Origin: CAZSDU01 sp963662525
GTDB taxonomy: Bacteria; Bacteroidota; Bacteroidia; Bacteroidales; FEN-979
DNA length: 64,000 nt
Reading direction: 5' to 3'
Assembly: GCA_963662525.1 (NCBI GenBank)
Contig: OY759717.1
Coordinates: 1,116,001-1,180,000 of the forward strand
Shown: positions 8,601 to 16,783 of the stretch, piece by piece
Layout of the letters: the number at the start of each line of letters is the position of its first letter
Position numbering within the stretch: position 1 is the first letter of the stretch
Made by a program: the position numbers and the translations under genes
Notes under the pieces: model-generated
What the model saw: the letters and a program-made list of their open reading frames with translations, nothing else
Databases searched by the model: none
What the model was told of the DNA's origin: nothing

Positions 8601-9706
8601 TGAAGGCTGGTATCCGTACTGATGCCGGCCAGGAGCCGGATCTTGTCACGCTGATTAAAAGCCAGACAAACTTTTATGGTTAGCATCGGGTGATATGCCG
8701 TATCGGCCTCAACCACGTAAACGGAGTTGTTGTAAACCCCACCTGCCCCGTAATTATTGGCCATGGCGCTATATAAAACATAGGCCAGACCTTTGTCACT
8801 CCACCAGGTACCGTAGGAATTCGCGAATCTGAACGCACCTATTTCCCAATCCCGGGCATTGATCAATCCATCTTCATTGATATCCAGATTATTGGTATAT
8901 AAGCCATCCCCGTTACGGTCGTACCTGATAGAATCATTATAACCCACAATCGTCAGTCCGTGGGTAGGGTCAGCGACCCAGGAAAGAAGAACTTCTTTTC
9001 CTTCTTCCGGGGTTCCCGCAGGAAGAGGCTTCATTTCGTACAGGGCTTGTCCACTCGTTGTAAAACATGCAATTCCTCCTGTTGCTGAACCATCAAGATG
9101 ATTGGCAAGGTACGTTTTCAGGGTCAGTATTCCCTCTTCGCTATTAACCCTGATGGCATAAAAGTTCTTCAGGCGGTTCGACATCCCCCTGAAATATTTA
9201 TCATATCCATTGACCCATCCCAGGGTTCCATAGGCCGTATCAACTCCGAAATCGGGTTGGGTTATATGCCCTTGCTGACGGATATAATCAAAACTCTGGA
9301 AAAAATTAACCCCTGCATATTGCTCCCCGTAATTCAGGAAATTCCAGGTAAAATGTGGAGGATACCTGTGTTCCCAGTACCAACCCGGCTGGTTTCTCAG
9401 GCGGTTAATCTCATAACCGAAAACATAAGCCACTCCGGCAAATTGCTGGCAGGTATAATAATTGTGCTGGTCAATGATACCGGTCCAGTAAGGAAGTGTC
9501 GTATTATCTCGTGCTGCAGGAATAGCCCTTGAACGGAGATTCTCTGGAATTTCAAGCACAGGGATTCGCGATGCCAGAATAGAATCATGTGCGGAAAATA
9601 AAGGCCGGACAGGTTTTTCAGGGTGAACCGATTGTCCGAAACTGATCAGAAAAAAAAAGACGCCAGAAAAAGTTAAAACAAATGGTTTATACGGGAACAT
9701 TTTCAA
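5648..9706 (-). CDS. Papain-like (C1) secreted protease with T9SS sorting domain
   Basis: 1352 residues. The signal peptide (about 1-25) is followed by a papain-type domain: Gln80 and Cys86 in IIDQHNYYTCQQFAG, His249 in PTHGLTIVGYND, and Asn296 in FRFANSYGTWWSDKG match the Gln-Cys/His/Asn order of the C1 family. Between His and Asn there are two Asp/Asn-rich EF-hand/dockerin-like loops (DRNGDG near 263, DINEDGLINARD near 275), an unusual place for a calcium motif. Then come long beta-rich regions, a CARDB-like segment, a Rossmann-like region near 1000-1090 (SDYSILFVLLGAS, LTEYLNNGGRIYMEGY), a PKD domain near 1190-1270 (WHWEFPGGNPSVSDEKNPV) and a type-A Por sorting domain (YPNPARDKI to the end). 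It should cross the outer membrane through T9SS and stay on the surface or be released. First gene of a five-gene minus-strand operon. Confidence 0.85.
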   Translation of the reverse strand: MKMFPYKPFVLTFSGVFFFLISFGQSVHPEKPVRPLFSAHDSILASRIPVLEIPENLRSRAIPAARDNTTLPYWTGIIDQHNYYTCQQFAGVAYVFGYEINRLRNQPGWYWEHRYPPHFTWNFLNYGEQYAGVNFFQSFDYIRQQGHITQPDFGVDTAYGTLGWVNGYDKYFRGMSNRLKNFYAIRVNSEEGILTLKTYLANHLDGSATGGIACFTTSGQALYEMKPLPAGTPEEGKEVLLSWVADPTHGLTIVGYNDSIRYDRNGDGLYTNNLDINEDGLINARDWEIGAFRFANSYGTWWSDKGLAYVLYSAMANNYGAGGVYNNSVYVVEADTAYHPMLTIKVCLAFNQRDKIRLLAGISTDTSLQMPEHWMDFPLFNFQGGSHPMQGYDSIPGADTLEFGLDITPLLSHVNTGSPARLFFMVEERDQEGSAQGRIKNVAFNFYGAHPETCFIPEQDVPVKRNDITVVSAILEPSFGKVQISTSQLPPFTQGQPYITQLQATNGHPPYHWSLMEPYEKNQSNATLPQISGQKLIPINYLQPYAKVALPFSFPFYGKKYDSLYVNFLGFVSPDQPYLPFPYVTDELSMLKQAKTISPAFSQAYEYFDEHGDGIWMESSSSEVVIRWKASLDGLDTSSVTNFGLRLFPDGRFEFLYGNLRHPWKKHAVYCGTSMGDEENYLLTPSWDFSELNQKAFVFNPVPLPGGAMMSEMGLLVISQLDSTRISDIQLKVTDANHISDTRTFQLSDGLLILSQLISGDDNQMVYGREAKMKVTLINQGSAAIRDLELKLRDISLKLDISDSTFLLPKLDPGQTLTFENVFVFQLKDPLPDKCAIPLLILARTSQFSKEKELNIIVAAPDILVSTPYISDGADQLLQPGEVADLLIPLRNGGSIPAENVSALLFCQDTSLKIISDTVVTFEKLAAMSEITVKYQLKASRFISPGSKIRLQFSFGNQEEINCEYSFELPVGKKPIAIVKLSSETSSADSMAVILDSLRIPYEVFTSLPVNLSDYSILFVLLGASNQGSHTITGEEGMALTEYLNNGGRIYMEGYTCWYYANNSPVQPMFKYTSARVPIYYYYSAAGLPQTLGDSLLFAYTNKLCYAIFSFQPLDQGFATLMDAAEPPHPLEIAYDGEVYKTIGTMLEFGALKDSIYPFQTTKLMQRYLDFFGLNTSGLYPYFHAGKTSICVQNPLAFIDDSYDGIISWHWEFPGGNPSVSDEKNPVVTYQDPGLYDVKLSVSNGNQTMDLLKEEYIRVNQCQGIDDPGTALKFKIYPNPARDKITIKMNRELSSVNLEIFEISGRIVMRRNFSNGLLSNNFDLDISSLKAGIYILHLQSNTGIGTGKLIVN

Positions 9707-9732
9707 TCAAAAATTGGTATTTAAGGTTCTTA

Positions 9733-9740
9733 CAAACTTA
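9733..9740 (-). promoter_or_regulatory. Candidate -7 box for the C1 protease operon
   Basis: The minus strand reads TAAGTTTG, matching the Bacteroidota -7 consensus TAnnTTTG, 27 bases upstream of the ATG. No clear -33 TTG at normal spacing. Confidence 0.4.
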
Positions 9741-9787
9741 CAGATTTTTTCTTAACATTGTGCTCATTATCCAATTCCTATAACGTC

Positions 9788-11302
9788 ATGAACCGGTATT
9801 TTATTCTGCTCCTTTCTCTCGTTTTTTTTCTCTTGCTTGATAGTTGTACCAGGGATCGCAAAGAGAAAACTCAAAAGAAGTCCTTATCGCGACAGCAGCA
9901 GATCGAAAAAGCAAGGGAAGACAGCCTGAGGATTGCCATTGCAAGTTTTGCGGGTGACAGCTGTTTTCGCAATGCAGGCATCGGATTATTCATGGTAGAA
10001 ATAAGCCCCGGGAAGCCAAAAGTCATTGCCAATATCAATGCCGATTTAAGCCTGGTGCCTGCCTCAGTCATTAAAATCCTTACAACGGCAACAGCCCTGG
10101 AAGTAATAGGGGGGAGTAAAAGTTTTTCCACTTCCCTGCAATACAGCGGGCAGATTACCGGCAGGGTACTCAAAGGGGATTTGTTTATCCGGGGAGGAGG
10201 CGATCCGACTTTCACCGCTGGAAAATCATTTTCCAGATGGGCAGACGCAGTAAAAGAACTGGGAATTGATACCATCAATGGTAATGTTTTCGGCGATGCT
10301 AGGATTTTTGAGCGTTTTTATATCCCCCTGACATGGACCTGGGGAGAACTGAACAGTGCCTATTGTGCAGCTGCATCGGGATTGAGTTTTGAGGGAAATA
10401 TCTATGCGGTGAATTCTGATATTCAACGAAAATCACCTTACATCCCTCTCCAAGGACAAATGAATCCATATATTCCTGAAATGCAATTTCAGAATCTGGT
10501 TTATGCTGCTGACATCACGGAAGATAATCTCTATGCAAGCGGAGATCCCTATGGAAACAATAAACACATCCTTGGCGGATTACCAAAAGGAAAAAATTCA
10601 TTTACTTATCAGGGCACTATCCCTGATCCGCCGGCAACGGCTTGTTATGCATTCATTTCTGCCCTGAAGCAGAAAGGGATTTATGTAACGGGAAAAGCAG
10701 TCAACCTCGTCCATTTTTCGGATTCGGCAGGTATGGAAAAAATCCGGGGGGAAAGAATATCCATTGGCCATGCATTTTCTCCTTCGGTAGCTACCCTGGT
10801 CAATATTACCAACCAGCAAAGCAATAATTTTTTCGCCGAGCATCTGATCAAGCACCTGGGGCTGAATAAATACCACAATGGAAGTGATGACGGGGGCGCC
10901 CGGGCAATTATTGAATTCTGGAAGAACCAGGGAATGGATACAGGCGGATTGTTTATCTACGACGGTTGTGGAATTTCCAGGTACAATTCACTCACTGCCA
11001 GACAACTGGTATTTGTACTGGAGCATATGCAAAAATCTCCCTATTTCAGTGTCTTTTATAATTCCTTACCTCTGGCCGGAGTCAGCGGGACTTTGCGCAA
11101 AATGTTCAAAGAAACACCTGTTGAAGGAAATCTCCGTGCCAAAACCGGGACCATGTCGAGAGTAAAAAGCCTGGCGGGATATGTCAGGACCAAACACAAT
11201 AAAACGATGGCGTTTGCCATCATCATCAATAATTTTAATTGCTCCCAACAGGATGTCAAGGCCAGGCTGGAGAACTTCATCAGCCGTATTGTGAATGATT
11301 AA
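9788..11302 (+). CDS. dacB: D-Ala-D-Ala carboxypeptidase/endopeptidase, DacB (PBP4) type, lipoprotein
   Basis: 504 residues from the ATG at 9788. An upstream in-frame ATG at 9758 would put ten extra residues before a good lipoprotein signal, so 9788 is preferred. The signal ends in LLLDSC with Cys20 as lipid attachment site. The three penicillin-binding motifs are present: SVIK at 93-96, SNN at 345-347, KTG at 452-454. The 250 residues between the first two are the domain II/III insertion of the PBP4 family. The enzyme trims or cleaves peptidoglycan peptide cross-links in the periplasm. The 3' end overlaps the convergent carboxylase gene by 4 bases. A shortened paralogue lies at 15001. Confidence 0.9.
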   Translation: MNRYFILLLSLVFFLLLDSCTRDRKEKTQKKSLSRQQQIEKAREDSLRIAIASFAGDSCFRNAGIGLFMVEISPGKPKVIANINADLSLVPASVIKILTTATALEVIGGSKSFSTSLQYSGQITGRVLKGDLFIRGGGDPTFTAGKSFSRWADAVKELGIDTINGNVFGDARIFERFYIPLTWTWGELNSAYCAAASGLSFEGNIYAVNSDIQRKSPYIPLQGQMNPYIPEMQFQNLVYAADITEDNLYASGDPYGNNKHILGGLPKGKNSFTYQGTIPDPPATACYAFISALKQKGIYVTGKAVNLVHFSDSAGMEKIRGERISIGHAFSPSVATLVNITNQQSNNFFAEHLIKHLGLNKYHNGSDDGGARAIIEFWKNQGMDTGGLFIYDGCGISRYNSLTARQLVFVLEHMQKSPYFSVFYNSLPLAGVSGTLRKMFKETPVEGNLRAKTGTMSRVKSLAGYVRTKHNKTMAFAIIINNFNCSQQDVKARLENFISRIVND

Positions 11303-12840
11303 AGCGGGATATTCCCATGCTTCTTGGGCGGATTGGTTTTGCTCTTATTCTGGGTAAGTTCGAGCGCCTGGATCAGTTTCATGCGGGTTTGCCTGGGATA
11401 GATGATCTCATCAACATATCCCAGTTCAGCGGCTTTATAAGGACTGGCAAAAGTGTTGCGGTAATTGTCGACCGCTTCCATTCTTTCGGATTCACTGAGT
11501 TTCCCTTTGTGAATGATGTTTACCGCACCTTCCGGACCCATCACTGCAATTTCTGCTGATGGGAAGGCATAATTGATATCTCCGCCGATATGCTTGCTCG
11601 ACATCACGCAATAGGCTCCACCATAGGCTTTGCGCGTTATCACCGTGATCTTTGGAACCGTGGCTTCACAAAACGCATAGAGTAATTTTGCCCCATGCTT
11701 GATGATCCCTCCAAATTCCTGATTCGTTCCGGGAAGGAACCCGGGAACATCTTCAAATGTGATGATGGGTAGGTTAAAGCAATCGCAGAAACGTACAAAG
11801 CGGGCTCCTTTCGTAGAAGAATTGATATCCAGTACACCGGCCAGAAAAGCCGGTTGATTTGCGACAATACCCACAGGTTTCCCTCCCAATCGTGCAAACC
11901 CTGTAATTATATTGGGCGCATAATGAGGCATGACTTCGAAAAAATTATAATTGTCGGCCACAGTAGTGATAAGTTCTTTCATGTCGTATGGCTTATTGGG
12001 ATCAAGGGGTATGAGGTCCTGAAGCTTTTCATCCTGTCGAATAACATCATCCGTACAGGGTTGGATCGGGGGATCCTCCATATTGTTCGAAGGCAGAAAG
12101 CTCATCAGCTCACGGATCATCATCAACACCTGTTCATCGCTTTCGCCGGCAAAATGAGCCACCCCACTTCGCGCATTATGAGTCATAGCTCCTCCCAGTT
12201 CATCCATGGTGACTTCTTCATGAGTCACGGTTTTAATGACCTCCGGGCCGGTAACGAACATATAACTGGATTCCTTGACCATAAAAATGAAGTCGGTGAT
12301 GGCCGGGGAATACACGGCTCCACCGGCACATGGGCCAAGAATTGCCGAGATCTGAGGGACAACGCCGGAGGCCAGCACATTCCGGTAAAAGATATCGGCA
12401 TAGCCGGCCAGGCTTTCCACTCCTTCCTGTATCCGGGCTCCTCCCGAATCGTTCAGCCCAATGAGCGGGGCTCCCATCCGCATGGCCATATCCATGATTT
12501 TAATAACTTTATCGGCATTGGCCCTGCTCATGGTCCCCCCGAAAACAGTAAAATCCTGAGCAAAAACAAATACCTGCCGGCCATCGATTTTACCATACCC
12601 TGTCACCATTCCATCGCCCAGAATCTTGTTGCTTTCCATCCCGAAATCATTGCAACGATGGGTGACCAGCTTATCCATTTCCACAAAAGTATTTGCATCC
12701 AGCAAGGCAAAAATGCGCTCACGGGCGGTCTGCCTGCCAGTTTTATGCAATTTCTGGATTTTCTCGGCGCCTCCGCCAAGTTCAGCCTGCTTGTTTTTTT
12801 CTTCAAAAATCTGATAGGATTCTTCCCGGGTTTTCATCAT
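11299..12840 (-). CDS. Acyl-CoA carboxylase carboxyltransferase subunit (propionyl-CoA carboxylase beta / MmdA type)
   Basis: 513 residues of the crotonase-like carboxyltransferase fold with both halves present: the N-terminal half with FAQDFTVFGG and NDSGGARIQEGVESLAGY, and the C-terminal half with DVPGFLPGTNQEFGGIIKHG and YGGAYCVMSS. It transfers CO2 between carboxybiotin and propionyl-CoA (or from methylmalonyl-CoA in the decarboxylating direction). It is the last gene of an operon biotin carboxylase, biotin carrier, carboxyltransferase, spaced 8 and 10 bases apart. Having a dedicated biotin carboxylase upstream favours an ATP-dependent propionyl-CoA carboxylase over a sodium-pumping decarboxylase, since no membrane beta subunit is nearby. 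Confidence 0.92.
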   Translation of the reverse strand: MMKTREESYQIFEEKNKQAELGGGAEKIQKLHKTGRQTARERIFALLDANTFVEMDKLVTHRCNDFGMESNKILGDGMVTGYGKIDGRQVFVFAQDFTVFGGTMSRANADKVIKIMDMAMRMGAPLIGLNDSGGARIQEGVESLAGYADIFYRNVLASGVVPQISAILGPCAGGAVYSPAITDFIFMVKESSYMFVTGPEVIKTVTHEEVTMDELGGAMTHNARSGVAHFAGESDEQVLMMIRELMSFLPSNNMEDPPIQPCTDDVIRQDEKLQDLIPLDPNKPYDMKELITTVADNYNFFEVMPHYAPNIITGFARLGGKPVGIVANQPAFLAGVLDINSSTKGARFVRFCDCFNLPIITFEDVPGFLPGTNQEFGGIIKHGAKLLYAFCEATVPKITVITRKAYGGAYCVMSSKHIGGDINYAFPSAEIAVMGPEGAVNIIHKGKLSESERMEAVDNYRNTFASPYKAAELGYVDEIIYPRQTRMKLIQALELTQNKSKTNPPKKHGNIPL

Positions 12841-12850
12841 TAATTTTCGT

Positions 12851-13369
12851 TTAAATTTTCTCCTCCAGTTTGATCATTGGCTGATGTGCGTTAACAGTAT
12901 CTCCCTCCCTGACGAGGATCTCACGAACAATTTTTTCGCCTGATGATTTGAATTCACTTTGCATCTTCATCGCTTCAACAACGACAAGTGTCTGACCCAT
13001 TGTCACCACATCACCAATACTGACCAGGACTTTGATCACTTTACCGGGCATGGGAGACAGGATGAGATTACTGCTTTCCACATCCAGTCCCTTATTTCTG
13101 CTGCTGATGTATTTTGATTCAGCATCGATGATCTCAGTAAGAAAGGTCCTGGCAAAGGTGTTCACAATGTATTTCTTACTGCTCTCCCCTTCAATCAGTT
13201 CAACATTATAGGAATGGCCATTGTAAATTATCGAATAAACACCATTCTCGACCATCACGATATCGATGTCGTATTTGTTACCATCCACGGAGATCAGGGC
13301 TTTGGTGCCAACCCTGTTCAGAAGCTCAATTGTTGCGGTGCGGTGTTCAATGCTGATTTCGTATGCCAT
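12851..13369 (-). CDS. Biotin carboxyl carrier subunit
   Basis: 172 residues. A C-terminal biotinyl/lipoyl domain (about 100-172) starts at SPMPGKVIKVLV and carries the biotinylation site VEAMKM with Lys135. The first 90 residues are a beta-rich linker domain of the type seen in acyl-CoA carboxylase carriers. It shuttles carboxybiotin between the biotin carboxylase encoded 8 bases upstream and the carboxyltransferase encoded 10 bases downstream. Confidence 0.92.
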   Translation of the reverse strand: MAYEISIEHRTATIELLNRVGTKALISVDGNKYDIDIVMVENGVYSIIYNGHSYNVELIEGESSKKYIVNTFARTFLTEIIDAESKYISSRNKGLDVESSNLILSPMPGKVIKVLVSIGDVVTMGQTLVVVEAMKMQSEFKSSGEKIVREILVREGDTVNAHQPMIKLEEKI

Positions 13370-13377
13370 AATAAGGT

Positions 13378-14886
13378 TTATAATCGTAAGACATTCCGTT
13401 TGCGACCAAAATCTTTCCAGTTTGATCCCAGTTCTTCTGTATACTTCGGAGGTTGAATTTGTTCCAGTTTATCCAGGTAATCGATGAAGGCGGCTATCAT
13501 GGCCATGTCTTCACATTCTGTCCCACAGAGTTTAGTGATAAAAAGATGATTTGCATTTTCTTCAATGAAATGCGTATTGTATTTGCCATCAATGAATGCA
13601 GGAGCATCCATGATCCTTTCCAGGAATTTGATGGAAGTCTTTACTCCGGTAATTTTATATTCATAGAGCGCCCTCCGCATACGGGCAATGGCTTCCATCC
13701 GTGATTTTCCCCAGGTTATCAGTTTGGAAATCATGGGATCATAGTATATCGGGATCTCGTAACCTTCATAAACGTAACCATCATACCTCACACCCAGTCC
13801 GAGAGGTTCAGTAATATGTTTGATCACTCCCGGATTTGGCATGAAATTATTGTCCGGGTCCTCCGCATAAATACGGCATTGGATGGCATGACCATGTTGA
13901 TGAAGTTCCTCCTGCCGGAAAGAAAGGACCTCTCCATTGGCAATGTTGATCTGTTCCTTCACCAGGTCTACGCCGACCACCCTCTCGGTAACCGGGTGCT
14001 CAACCTGAAGCCGGGTATTCATTTCAAGGAAAAAATATTCCAGGTTATCGGAAACGATAAATTCGATGGTTCCGGCTCCTTCATAATTAACAGCCCGGGC
14101 AGCTGCCACTGCTTTCTCCCCCATTTCCCTGCGGAGTTCAGGGGTCATTAAGGGGGATGGCGTTTCCTCGATCACTTTTTGGTGACGACGTTGAATGGAG
14201 CATTCCCGTTCAAAAAGGTGAACCACGTTCTGATGCTGGTCAGCCAATATCTGAAATTCAATATGATGAGGAGATTCGATATATTTTTCGATGTAAACAG
14301 AATCATCTCCGAATGCATTGAGAGCTTCAGATTTGGCCATTCTGAACATCGGGATCAGCTCCTCGGTTTTTTTCACCAGACGCATTCCTTTCCCACCTCC
14401 TCCGGCAGAAGCTTTGATCATCACCGGAAGACCTATTTTCTCAACTATTTCTTCTGCATCCTTTTCACTGCTGATTTTATCTTCTGTGCCTGGAACTACC
14501 GGTACACCTGCCAGGGTCATGGTTTTCCGCGCAGTAATCTTATCTCCCATGGTGGAAATGGCATAGGGACCAGGTCCGATAAATTTTATCCCTTCCCGCA
14601 TGCATCGCTCTGAGAAGGCAGCATTTTCGGATAAAAATCCATAACCCGGATGTATGGCATCCGCACCTGATTTTTTCGCTGCATCCAGGATGGCATCCAT
14701 GTTCAGATAACTTTCACGGGAGGGAGATGGTCCGATATAGTATGCTTCATCCGAATACCGCACATGCATGGCTTTCCGGTCAGCTTCTGAGAAAACCCCG
14801 ACGGTGATCAATCCTAACTCCCGGCATGACCGCATCACCCTGACAGCGATCTCGCCCCTATTGGCAACCAGCACTTTTTTAATCAT
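13378..14886 (-). CDS. Biotin carboxylase subunit of acyl-CoA carboxylase
   Basis: 502 residues with the ATP-grasp biotin carboxylase layout: N-terminal KKVLVANRGEIAVRVMRSCR, IHPGYGFLSENA, the glycine-rich ATP loop KASAGGGGKGMR, HHIEFQILAD, the ECSIQRRHQKV segment, EMNTRLQVEHPVTE, and a C-terminal carboxylase domain with the GHAIQCRIYAEDP motif. It carboxylates biotin on the carrier protein with ATP and bicarbonate. It heads the three-gene carboxylase operon. The C-terminal end is longer than in the 450-residue AccC of fatty-acid synthesis, consistent with the propionyl-CoA type. Confidence 0.93.
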   Translation of the reverse strand: MIKKVLVANRGEIAVRVMRSCRELGLITVGVFSEADRKAMHVRYSDEAYYIGPSPSRESYLNMDAILDAAKKSGADAIHPGYGFLSENAAFSERCMREGIKFIGPGPYAISTMGDKITARKTMTLAGVPVVPGTEDKISSEKDAEEIVEKIGLPVMIKASAGGGGKGMRLVKKTEELIPMFRMAKSEALNAFGDDSVYIEKYIESPHHIEFQILADQHQNVVHLFERECSIQRRHQKVIEETPSPLMTPELRREMGEKAVAAARAVNYEGAGTIEFIVSDNLEYFFLEMNTRLQVEHPVTERVVGVDLVKEQINIANGEVLSFRQEELHQHGHAIQCRIYAEDPDNNFMPNPGVIKHITEPLGLGVRYDGYVYEGYEIPIYYDPMISKLITWGKSRMEAIARMRRALYEYKITGVKTSIKFLERIMDAPAFIDGKYNTHFIEENANHLFITKLCGTECEDMAMIAAFIDYLDKLEQIQPPKYTEELGSNWKDFGRKRNVLRL

Positions 14887-14919
14887 TTAAAAAACATTAT
14901 TTAATCTGATTCTAAACAA

Positions 14920-14954
14920 CGAAGTTAAAAAAAATCTGTTTGTGAAAAACAAAA
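14920..14954 (-). promoter_or_regulatory. Candidate promoter of the acyl-CoA carboxylase operon
   Basis: The minus strand reads TAACTTCG (one mismatch to TAnnTTTG) at 14920-14927, with a TTTTG at 14950-14954 about 22 bases upstream as a possible -33 element. The start codon is at 14886. Confidence 0.35.
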
Positions 14955-15000
14955 CATATTCAATTTTTACGATCTTTGCCCGGAATCTGCTTTCCTGTTT

Positions 15001-15846
15001 ATGAAATTTTCTTTTGTTATTATTTTCACATTTTTGTTTATCTTTTTTTCTTGTGGTGAGAATAATCCGGAGAAGGAAAAAAAAACAAGACGTACGATAC
15101 AGGAAATTCAAAAGGAGAAAAATATTTCATTCCAGGCATTGCTTGAAGCCTTGGATGATCTCAAGGCCGATCCTTGCCTGAAGGGGGCACAACTTGGTTA
15201 CCTGATTATCGATTGTACTGAAAAAGATCCCCTGGTAGTTGCAGAAAATAATCCCAAACGGCTCCTCATTCCAGCCTCCACCCTGAAATTATTTGTCACC
15301 GGACCAGCCCTTGAGATTTTAGGAGACGATATTATCAAGGAAGTCATGATTACCAACCAGATGAGTGTGAACTGGAGATCTTCCAAGATGCTCCGGAAAA
15401 TCGGCGGAAAAGTTAATCAGAAAGCCACTACTACTGCCGGAGCCAGGGCGATTTTACAATTCTGGAATGATAAAGGCCTGGATACCCGGGGCATGTACTT
15501 CTATGATGGAAACGGATTATCACGCAACAATGCAGTTTCCCCAAAACAACTGGTGGATGCCTTATATATCATGCAGCGTTCTCCCTATTTCCGGCAGTTT
15601 TATGAATCCCTTCCACTGGCCGGAATGAGCGGAACTTTGCACAAAGCCATGAAGGGAACTTCAGCCCAGGGCCGTGTAAGGGCAAAAACAGGAACCATCT
15701 CGAAAGTAAAGAGTTTCGCGGGTTATGTACATACTGTTTCCGGGCAACGGCTTATTTTTTCCCTGATTATAAATAATTTTAATTGCAGGACCCGACTGAT
15801 GAAGAACAAATTGGAGGCTATCCTGGTTAAAATGGCCGAAATTTAA
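15001..15846 (+). CDS. Compact DacB-like penicillin-binding lipoprotein lacking the insertion domains
   Basis: 281 residues, intact, with a lipoprotein-like leader (FIFFSC, Cys18). It keeps SxxK (STLK 93-96), a SxN candidate (SVN 122-124) and KTG (229-231). Only 29 residues separate the first two motifs, against 252 in the paralogue at 9788, so about 223 residues (the PBP4 domains II and III) are missing. The C-terminal 140 residues are closely similar to that paralogue (for example FYESLPLAGMSGTL against FYNSLPLAGVSGTL). It could be a minimal peptidase, or a protein that binds peptidoglycan peptides without cutting. The last 20 bases overlap the convergent DUF1295 gene. Confidence 0.8.
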   Translation: MKFSFVIIFTFLFIFFSCGENNPEKEKKTRRTIQEIQKEKNISFQALLEALDDLKADPCLKGAQLGYLIIDCTEKDPLVVAENNPKRLLIPASTLKLFVTGPALEILGDDIIKEVMITNQMSVNWRSSKMLRKIGGKVNQKATTTAGARAILQFWNDKGLDTRGMYFYDGNGLSRNNAVSPKQLVDALYIMQRSPYFRQFYESLPLAGMSGTLHKAMKGTSAQGRVRAKTGTISKVKSFAGYVHTVSGQRLIFSLIINNFNCRTRLMKNKLEAILVKMAEI

Positions 15847-16777
15847 AGGGAACCAGCATGGGTACTCTTTTCCGGTAGTCAGCATAATCTTTCTTGCTTA
15901 CAAGCATTCTTTTTTCGATCAAGGGAATACTGATGAAAACAAACATCAGTGTGATGGCAGCAGGTCCTATGATAACCCACCAGAAAGATGGATTAGCGGC
16001 CAGGGAAAAAAGGTATAAACCCCACCAGAAACTGATTTCTCCCAGGTAGTTCGGATGTCTGCTTACACTCCATAATCCAAGATCCATAGTTTTTCCGGCT
16101 TCCTTATTCTGCAAGATAAACCGGCGAAGTTGACGATCGGCATTTGCTTCTAGCCATATGGCAAATCCAGTCAGGGAAACAGCGAGAACATCCATAACTC
16201 CGAAAGGATAAATCCCCTGGCTGACGGTCACCCAGATCGATAAACTACCCCCGAAAACGATCAGGGCCGGAAATAAATGAATTCCAAGATAACTGATCAT
16301 CCAATAAGCTTTCCCTGATTTCTTCCGGAAATCAATGTAACGCCAGTCTTCATGTTTCAACCCGCTCCAGCCCCTGAGAAAATTCCAAGTCAGGCGGATC
16401 CCATACATCAGGGTCAGTAACAGCAGAATAAATTTGCGGGTAAAATCAAACCAATGTCCGGTCACCAATGTCCAATCAAAAGCAATTCCAGACCAACCCC
16501 CTCCAACCAGCGACCAGTATCCGGGCCCCTGCCCGGAACCCAGGACCCAAAAATATACTGTAAACAGAACCGGCGCCACGCTCCAGTATGGATCGAATAC
16601 ACTTGAATTATTAAAATCAACCGATCCCAGAAAAATAATAGTGACAGCCAATCCGATAGCAAGTAAGGCCTTCAGCAAGAGAGAATAATCATTCACTGAA
16701 CTCACATAAAATGCAAGTCCGAAGGCGATCAAATAAACCAACAGCAGAACCAGCCGTCCTTTCACTTTTTCCGTCAT
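15827..16777 (-). CDS. DUF1295 / steroid 5-alpha-reductase-like membrane protein
   Basis: 316 residues, seven or so membrane helices. The FDPYWSVAP segment near residue 61 and the C-terminal SRHPNYLGEISFWWGLYLF (about 240-258) mark the DUF1295 family, related to isoprenylcysteine methyltransferases and steroid reductases. Probably an NAD(P)H- or SAM-dependent lipid enzyme in the membrane; substrate unknown. Between residues about 77 and 112 there is a Gly/Trp-rich loop that looks longer than usual and is encoded by heptamer-phased low-complexity DNA (16450-16548). The stop overlaps the compact DacB gene; the start is 6 bases downstream of the exporter gene, so the two are probably co-transcribed. 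Confidence 0.78.
   Translation of the reverse strand: MTEKVKGRLVLLLVYLIAFGLAFYVSSVNDYSLLLKALLAIGLAVTIIFLGSVDFNNSSVFDPYWSVAPVLFTVYFWVLGSGQGPGYWSLVGGGWSGIAFDWTLVTGHWFDFTRKFILLLLTLMYGIRLTWNFLRGWSGLKHEDWRYIDFRKKSGKAYWMISYLGIHLFPALIVFGGSLSIWVTVSQGIYPFGVMDVLAVSLTGFAIWLEANADRQLRRFILQNKEAGKTMDLGLWSVSRHPNYLGEISFWWGLYLFSLAANPSFWWVIIGPAAITLMFVFISIPLIEKRMLVSKKDYADYRKRVPMLVPFKFRPF
16450..16548. repeat. Degenerate heptamer/14-bp repeats inside the DUF1295 gene
   Basis: ACCAATGTCC occurs twice exactly 14 bp apart (from 16450 and 16464). It is followed by ACCAGCG/ACCAGTA and by the inverted repeat CCGGGC-CCCT-GCCCGG near 16520-16535. The block encodes a loop that seems to be extra relative to the family. 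Confidence 0.5.
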
Positions 16778-16783
16778 AGGTCA

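Noticed and set aside
11854..12843. A 329-codon open frame on the plus strand
   Set aside because: It is antisense to the clearly conserved carboxyltransferase gene; its His/Pro-rich translation has no domain, signal or start context.
15001..15846. Compact DacB as a pseudogene or frameshifted remnant
   Set aside because: The frame is intact with leader, all three motifs and a normal C-terminus; no fragments of the missing domains remain in other frames.
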